This document shows, in pieces, positions 59,175 to 64,000 of a stretch of DNA of 64,000 nt. The first letter of the stretch is position 1, and every line of letters begins with the position of its first letter. Position numbers and translations under genes: made by a program. Location of the stretch: contig PHSP01000001.1 of assembly GCA_002862125.1 (NCBI GenBank), forward strand, positions 1,212,501 through 1,276,500. Direction: 5' to 3'. The stretch comes from Methylobacter sp. KS41 (lineage in GTDB: Bacteria; Pseudomonadota; Gammaproteobacteria; Methylococcales; Methylomonadaceae). Below the pieces are notes generated by a model, which saw nothing but the letters and a program-made list of their open reading frames with translations, searched no databases and was not told the DNA's origin.

Positions 59175-62100
59175 CTACGCAACTTCTCCCGACTTCTGCT
59201 TCATCAACAAATAATCCAGCCAAAGATTGGATAATTTTTCCTGCACGGTATTTTGCCGTAAGCGCGCATTCAAATGCGGAAAATCAACTGCATCCAAATC
59301 CTGGTCCTGGTTGTAGCAGGAATAAACAAAGGATTCTTTACCCGTTTCCGCATCGACGTGTTTGCACATACACTGGGCGCAGATGCCTTTCATCATGCAC
59401 TGCATGGGCGAGTTGATAGAGGCAACAGCGTGTTGTACTTTGGTCAGGTAAGGCTTCAGGACATTTGAACGCGCTTCTTTAACCGCTGCCATCATGCGGT
59501 CTGAACCGATGACAATGAGGTGATCGACATCCGCAAGCGGAATGGGTTGTTCGCCCAATTCACCTTTGCCATAAGCCACCATACATTCCAGGATGTTGCC
59601 GACAAAGGTTTTATCTTGCGGACGGGTTGGCACAATCGCCTGTACGCCGTCGCCTTTATCGACTGACCAGACAATCAGATCAGCGGCCGCTTCAACGTCT
59701 TCGACCTTGAAACGATCCTGGGCGTATTTATAACCCGCAAAATAGATGACGCGATTACCGGCCGCCCGCATGGCTTTACCGATTGAGAAAAGCACGGCAT
59801 TACCCAGGCCGCCGCCGAGCAGCAGCACGGTTTCGTTAGTCGGTATTTCAGTCGGCGCGCCGGTTACCCCCATGATAACCAGCGGGTCGCCGACTTTCCA
59901 GGTTGCGCAAAGGCGCGAAGATGAACCCATTTCCAGCGCAATCAACGAAATCGTGCCTTTCTCCTTATCGACTTCGGCGCCTGTCAAAGCCAGGCCTTCC
60001 GCAGCCAGCACTGTGCCTTCAACCGTTGGCGCAAAGGCTTCATAGTTCTGTACGCGGTAAAATTGTCCCGGATGGAATTTTTCGGCCTGCATCGGCGCTT
60101 TTACCACCACCTCGATTATCGTCGGCGTCAGCCGGTTGATCGCGACGATAGTGGCTGCAAAGGCGGCGTCCAGTCTGGCAAACAGGGCTTTCAATGCGGC
60201 ATCGCGCTCCGGCTGTTGCGCGGGATTCAAATTGGCCAGTTCCTGCTCGAATAATTTAGCCACGTAAGGGTAGCCGTTTTTCGCGCTTGCCATGGCTTTT
60301 ACGACATTGCCCGCATAAACCGGATGGTTGTCGCCGTAAAAACTGATAAATTTGCCGTCCTTTTTATAGGATGTCAGCGGCGCGGGTTTGCCCAGTTTGG
60401 GGAAAGCTTCATCAGCCATGGGCACTAATTCGACGCCATCATTTGTCCATTCGGGTTCATAGCGCTGGAAAAACCATTTATCCATGACGAACGTGCCGGG
60501 GTATTCGCTTTGATAAATCGTGTTGGGCGATGTGCCGGCAGCGACATATAAACTGCGCAAGGGAACCTTGATAGTTTGCCCTGAACTCTTCCAGCGGCCA
60601 TCTTCCGGTACCAGTTTTTCAAAATCGACTGCATTCAAATGCCCGTATTCATCAGCGCACGCACCGAGCGGACTCATGCCTTCCGCCAGCGCAATTCCTT
60701 CTTCGAGGGCCTTTACAATTTCTTCATGATTCTGCCGGTACGCAGGGGCGTCTACTATGCCTTTGCGGTAAAACAGGGTGACGCCGCCCCACGACTCCAC
60801 CAGGGGTTGAAAATGCGGCGGTTCACCCGCGGCTTCGGCGCGTTGGCGTTCGGCGCGTATGGCTTTGCCGTGTTCCAGAAATTCATCAAGGATAATCGTT
60901 TCTTCCTTATCGTAACGGCCGCGGATTGTCTGCTCGCCATAAACACCGGCCAGCGTTTCATAACGGTGCAGAATTTTTTCCACTTGCGCAGGATAATAAG
61001 CCAGCAACTCGGTTGCTGTATCCATCGCGGTTAAACCTCCGCCAATTACGCCCGCCGGCAGGCGCACCTGCAAATTCGCCATTGATGACGACTTGGCCGC
61101 GCCGGTCAATTGCAGGGCCATCAGAAAATCCGAAGCTTTGCGTATGCCGCGCATCAGATTGTTTTTCAGGTCAATGACGGTTGGCTTACCTGCGCCCGAA
61201 GCGATGCAAATATGGTCGAAGCCCATGTTCCAGGCATCCTCAATGGTCAGCGTGCCGCCAAAACGGATGCCTCCATAAGCGCGAAACGCTTCACGTCTTG
61301 CCAAAGTCAGGTAAATGACTTTCAAAAAGTTTTTGTCCCAGCGCACGGTGATTCCATATTCAGCCACGCCGCCAAAACCCGCCAGAATTCGTTTATCCAG
61401 ATCTTCGTAAAGTTCGTTAAAATCAGCAACCGGCAACGGCAGCGTGTTCTCGTCCCCCGTTAAGGACACGGGCAATGGTTCCAGTTTTAAACCGTCAATT
61501 CCCGCCACGCCAAAGCCTTCATTTAATAAATAATGACTCATGGTGTAACCCGCGGGGCCTAACCCGACAACCAGGGTATTTTTACCGTTATAGGGCAGCA
61601 TGGCTGGACGCTTGATATTTAACGGATTCCACCGGGTAAGCAAACTGTATATCTCAAAACCGTAGGGCATGAACAATACGTCGGTCAGCACATTGGTTTC
61701 AATTTGGGGAATATTGACGGGATCGGTTTTTTGATAGATACAACCTTTCATGCACTCATTGCAAATACGATGCCCGGTTCCAGGACACATCGGATTATCG
61801 ATGATGATAATGGCCAACGCGCCGATATTGTCGCCATTACGTTTGACCAGATGCATTTCCGAGATTTTTTCATCCAGCGGACAGCCGATCGTCGTCACGC
61901 CCAGCGGGTCAACCTTAAAGGTATTGGTTCTCTTGTTGCGCATGCCTTTCGAACACGAGTCGGTATCGCGTTCATGGCAATAGATGCAATGATTAACTTC
62001 TGACAACACCTGCCGTTGATTCATGCGTTCGTCTGTCAGTTTGAAGCCATCCCTGCGGCGGCGATGCTCCTGCTCGCCCATCCACGTCGTGAATTCACCG

Positions 62101-62885
62101 CGATCAACGGTTTCGTGACTGACTAGATGATCAAAATCGCGTTTTCCGGGGAATTTAAAACTTTGCCAGCCGGCCACCACATCGTTATCTTGCTGGGCGA
62201 CAAAACTCCAGCGTTGCACGATGTCCATCAGACCGCCAATAAATCCTGCGGCATCCGGCGCGTTGATGATGTCGCTGAATTCAGCCGCCGCCAGTTCATG
62301 CGTGGCTAGTTTTGCGCGTAATGCGGAAACTTGTGCATCCGCATCTTGGCAGCCGCTGTCTTTGCCCTTGGCAATCAGCTTGTAATGGCTGGACAGCCGT
62401 CCAATTGCCGCCCCGGCTCTCGCAACCCGGCGCTCGGGATCATTGTCCTGATTGGCTTCCGGAAAACCTGCATCAATCAGTAAATCGAAACGATTCAGTA
62501 TGGAGGGAATATTCCAGTCACTGGTGTCCTGGCCTTTATAAACTACCTCCAGCTTTTCCACTACTTCATTTTTATAAGTAAAAATTGTGTCGATTTCATC
62601 CTTGGTATTGACCTTTTGCGCTTGATGTTGCTCAGTCACATTAAACAGTTTGGCTACAAATTGGCCGACATAAGGCCCCATATTCACCAGCAAATCTGAA
62701 ATTTCTTCCGGTTTCAACCCCTCGCCCTGGTTTTGGCGATAGGCGGCAAATTTATCATAGAGCGCGGCATCGTGATGTTGCACCGAGGAATCAAAGACAT
62801 CCAGCAAATCTTTTAGCCGTTCGGCATTGTATAAATCAGCGTAAGTGAAGCCGGGGATTCCAAGGATAAGGTTATTTTGTTCCAT
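59175..62885 (-). CDS. Large fused Nfn-like FAD/iron-sulfur oxidoreductase (GltD-type + ferredoxin-NADP reductase-type)
   Basis: 1236 residues in several parts. Residues 1-290 are helical and unrecognised. At 300-382 two cysteine groups (Cys300, 303, 311, 335 and 367, 375, 378, 382) resemble the GltD/DPD iron-sulfur region. A GltD-like FAD/NAD(P) module follows with GLGPAG at 441-446 and GVIGGGLTAMDTA later. The C-terminal third is a PyrK/FNR-like reductase (FHPGQFYRVQNYE, LLLGGGLGNAVLFSIG) with a [2Fe-2S]-type cluster Cys1163, 1169, 1172, 1174, 1190. The order corresponds to NfnB (GltD-like) joined to NfnA (FNR-like), subunits of NADH-dependent ferredoxin:NADP oxidoreductase. A role in balancing NADH, NADPH and ferredoxin is likely; bifurcation is inference. 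Confidence 0.75.
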   Translation of the reverse strand: MEQNNLILGIPGFTYADLYNAERLKDLLDVFDSSVQHHDAALYDKFAAYRQNQGEGLKPEEISDLLVNMGPYVGQFVAKLFNVTEQHQAQKVNTKDEIDTIFTYKNEVVEKLEVVYKGQDTSDWNIPSILNRFDLLIDAGFPEANQDNDPERRVARAGAAIGRLSSHYKLIAKGKDSGCQDADAQVSALRAKLATHELAAAEFSDIINAPDAAGFIGGLMDIVQRWSFVAQQDNDVVAGWQSFKFPGKRDFDHLVSHETVDRGEFTTWMGEQEHRRRRDGFKLTDERMNQRQVLSEVNHCIYCHERDTDSCSKGMRNKRTNTFKVDPLGVTTIGCPLDEKISEMHLVKRNGDNIGALAIIIIDNPMCPGTGHRICNECMKGCIYQKTDPVNIPQIETNVLTDVLFMPYGFEIYSLLTRWNPLNIKRPAMLPYNGKNTLVVGLGPAGYTMSHYLLNEGFGVAGIDGLKLEPLPVSLTGDENTLPLPVADFNELYEDLDKRILAGFGGVAEYGITVRWDKNFLKVIYLTLARREAFRAYGGIRFGGTLTIEDAWNMGFDHICIASGAGKPTVIDLKNNLMRGIRKASDFLMALQLTGAAKSSSMANLQVRLPAGVIGGGLTAMDTATELLAYYPAQVEKILHRYETLAGVYGEQTIRGRYDKEETIILDEFLEHGKAIRAERQRAEAAGEPPHFQPLVESWGGVTLFYRKGIVDAPAYRQNHEEIVKALEEGIALAEGMSPLGACADEYGHLNAVDFEKLVPEDGRWKSSGQTIKVPLRSLYVAAGTSPNTIYQSEYPGTFVMDKWFFQRYEPEWTNDGVELVPMADEAFPKLGKPAPLTSYKKDGKFISFYGDNHPVYAGNVVKAMASAKNGYPYVAKLFEQELANLNPAQQPERDAALKALFARLDAAFAATIVAINRLTPTIIEVVVKAPMQAEKFHPGQFYRVQNYEAFAPTVEGTVLAAEGLALTGAEVDKEKGTISLIALEMGSSSRLCATWKVGDPLVIMGVTGAPTEIPTNETVLLLGGGLGNAVLFSIGKAMRAAGNRVIYFAGYKYAQDRFKVEDVEAAADLIVWSVDKGDGVQAIVPTRPQDKTFVGNILECMVAYGKGELGEQPIPLADVDHLIVIGSDRMMAAVKEARSNVLKPYLTKVQHAVASINSPMQCMMKGICAQCMCKHVDAETGKESFVYSCYNQDQDLDAVDFPHLNARLRQNTVQEKLSNLWLDYLLMKQKSGEVA

Positions 62886-63357
62886 AATGCCTATGTTAGA
62901 TTTACTCGAGTCTGTGCAAACGGATCATTAAAGACGCGCCGTTTATACAGATAGGGTTACTGAAATGGGTTATTTAGCGGCATATTTTAAGTAAAAATGA
63001 CTATTTTTACCACAGATAATGCGTGGCGCAATCGTCATGCACTTGATGCCATTGCGGGAAATATGATTTTCGCGTGATTTGTTCAGTCCAGCAGAACGTG
63101 GAAAATGTTGAATTAAGAGTTTGTGCCGGCAATGTGGATTACTGTAGACAGCCAAAGCCATCATAAGTGATTCATTCCATCCACTGCGAAGAAATATGTC
63201 GAGCTATTGCGCTTTAAGGCACAACAACCTGCTTTTGATCTCTAGTAAAAAAGCAAAGCGCCCGGATACAGGCAACCAAGACTTCCAAAACCAAATATTG
63301 AGCGGCAAAGCAACGTGACGGGATGAATTCCCCGTCACGCTCTGAACTCTGTCTAAA
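62886..63357. other. Intergenic region between ftsZ and the Nfn-like gene
   Basis: 472 bp. Near ftsZ lies the hairpin listed separately; close to 62886 the minus-strand promoter of the Nfn-like gene must lie. The expected next cell-division-cluster gene, lpxC, is not here. Nothing else was recognised. Confidence 0.4.
63314..63339 (-). terminator. Hairpin downstream of ftsZ
   Basis: CGTGACGGG and CCCGTCACG (9 bp, 8-base loop), 19 bp after the ftsZ stop on the minus strand. Only a weak T-tract follows (TTGCTTTG), so it is a probable but imperfect terminator. Confidence 0.6.
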
Positions 63358-64000
63358 CTAATCCGCCTGACGTCTTAAAAAAGCCGGGATATCCAGATAA
63401 TCCAAATCCATATCTTTTTTATTTTGAGCGCCAAAACGTGTTTCTCTGGTTTCGTGCTTCCCGCCCTGACGCATGACTGTTGGCCTATCCAACTCCTCAT
63501 AATTGGCATTGGCCGCAGCTGGTTTCTGCAGAACTTTTACCGGCGCTTTAACGGCAACAGGAGGCGCGCCCATACCCGTAGCGACGACGGTAACTTTAAT
63601 TTCATCCTCCAAGCTTGGATCAATGGACATGCCGATTTTGATAAGAGCATCTTCCGAGGCAAACTCGTGAACTATGTTTCCGACCTCATTGAACTCTGCA
63701 ATGCCCATATCAGCTGCGGAAATATTAACCAGAATGCCCCGCGCGCCTTGTAGATTGATGTCCTCAAGCAATGGACAAGCAATAGCTTTTTCAGCTGCTT
63801 CCCGCGCCCGATGTTCGCCGGAGGCTGAGCCCATGCCCATGATTGCGGCGCCCATTCCGGACATAACGGTTCTGACATCAGCAAAATCGACGTTAATCAT
63901 GCCGGGATGAACAATAAGCTCGGTGATGCCCTGAACAGCATCGAGCAGCACGTCATTAGCCGCTTTAAACGCATTCATCAAGGACACATTATTGCCTAGC
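63358..64000 (-). CDS. ftsZ: Cell division protein FtsZ (3' part; gene continues beyond the window)
   Basis: C-terminal 214 codons of the tubulin-like division GTPase. The reading stays open to the right edge. Visible are the GTPase-activating T7-region DFADVRTVMSGMGAA, the segment SPLLEDINL-like CPLLEDINLQGARG, the C-terminal subdomain (VTVVATGMG), a variable linker and the conserved C-terminal peptide LDYLDIPAFLRRQAD, which binds FtsA, ZipA and other partners. The GTP-binding T1-T4 loops are outside the window. Confidence 0.97.
   Translation of the reverse strand, partial: LGNNVSLMNAFKAANDVLLDAVQGITELIVHPGMINVDFADVRTVMSGMGAAIMGMGSASGEHRAREAAEKAIACPLLEDINLQGARGILVNISAADMGIAEFNEVGNIVHEFASEDALIKIGMSIDPSLEDEIKVTVVATGMGAPPVAVKAPVKVLQKPAAANANYEELDRPTVMRQGGKHETRETRFGAQNKKDMDLDYLDIPAFLRRQAD

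Noticed and set aside
62970-63164. 64-codon minus-strand frame downstream of ftsZ
   Set aside because: No ribosome-binding site, no recognisable composition; probably non-coding intergenic DNA.

Overview
The window reads as chromosome of a gammaproteobacterial RuMP-cycle methylotroph, most likely a type I methanotroph (Methylococcales). The evidence is a hexulose-phosphate synthase / phosphohexuloisomerase pair next to transketolase, transaldolase and class II aldolase, together with gammaproteobacterial gene orders (sspAB-petABC, mla-murA-hisGDC, rpmF-plsX-fabHDG-acpP-fabF-pabC-mltG-tmk-holB-pilZ-tatD). No methane monooxygenase lies in the window, so methanotrophy itself is inferred.

Layout. 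1-8.6 kb: LPS core and export genes on the minus strand (O-antigen ligase, two GT2 glycosyltransferases, msbA, gmhA, hldE cut by the window edge), then a methyltransferase, a heptosyltransferase and a decayed FkbM-like remnant. 8.7-12.5 kb: envelope redox and copper genes (Tat-exported superoxide-reductase-like protein, a cupredoxin with a C-terminal anchor and an anchored partner) and two small membrane proteins. 12.8-20.2 kb: pgi, tadA, guaA, guaB, a stand-alone cyclic-nucleotide-binding protein, sspB, sspA. 20.3-23.1 kb: cytochrome bc1 (petABC). 23.4-30.3 kb: hisC-hisD-hisG-murA and an Mla lipid-transport cluster that lacks mlaC and ibaG. 30.9-34.2 kb: a GCS2 ligase, an M14 deacylase and a VTT membrane protein on the plus strand. 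34.3-41.7 kb: the RuMP block. 42-52.9 kb: the fatty acid / cell-wall / replication cluster. 53.4-56.9 kb: tartronate semialdehyde reductase, hydroxypyruvate isomerase, an RlpA-like protein with a structured leader, a gamma-glutamylcyclotransferase and YchJ. 57-59.1 kb: an AT-rich island with a reverse transcriptase preceded by a structured RNA candidate and followed by an attC-like site. 59.2-64 kb: a 1236-residue Nfn-like fused flavoprotein and the 3' part of ftsZ.

How it works together. Formaldehyde is fixed onto ribulose-5-phosphate by HPS and PHI; transketolase, transaldolase, aldolase and Pgi regenerate the acceptor and feed sugar phosphates to heptose, LPS and peptidoglycan synthesis. 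Sitting between tkt and tal are two adjacent genes for membrane-anchored proteins carrying 4 and 11 copies of a short [ST]-[GK]-V-x-[KR]-Y-[LM] motif. Their position, anchoring and multivalency suggest a scaffold that could organise the RuMP enzymes at the membrane; this is the most unusual system in the window. The reverse transcriptase locus, which resembles defence-associated RT systems with a companion RNA, is the second.
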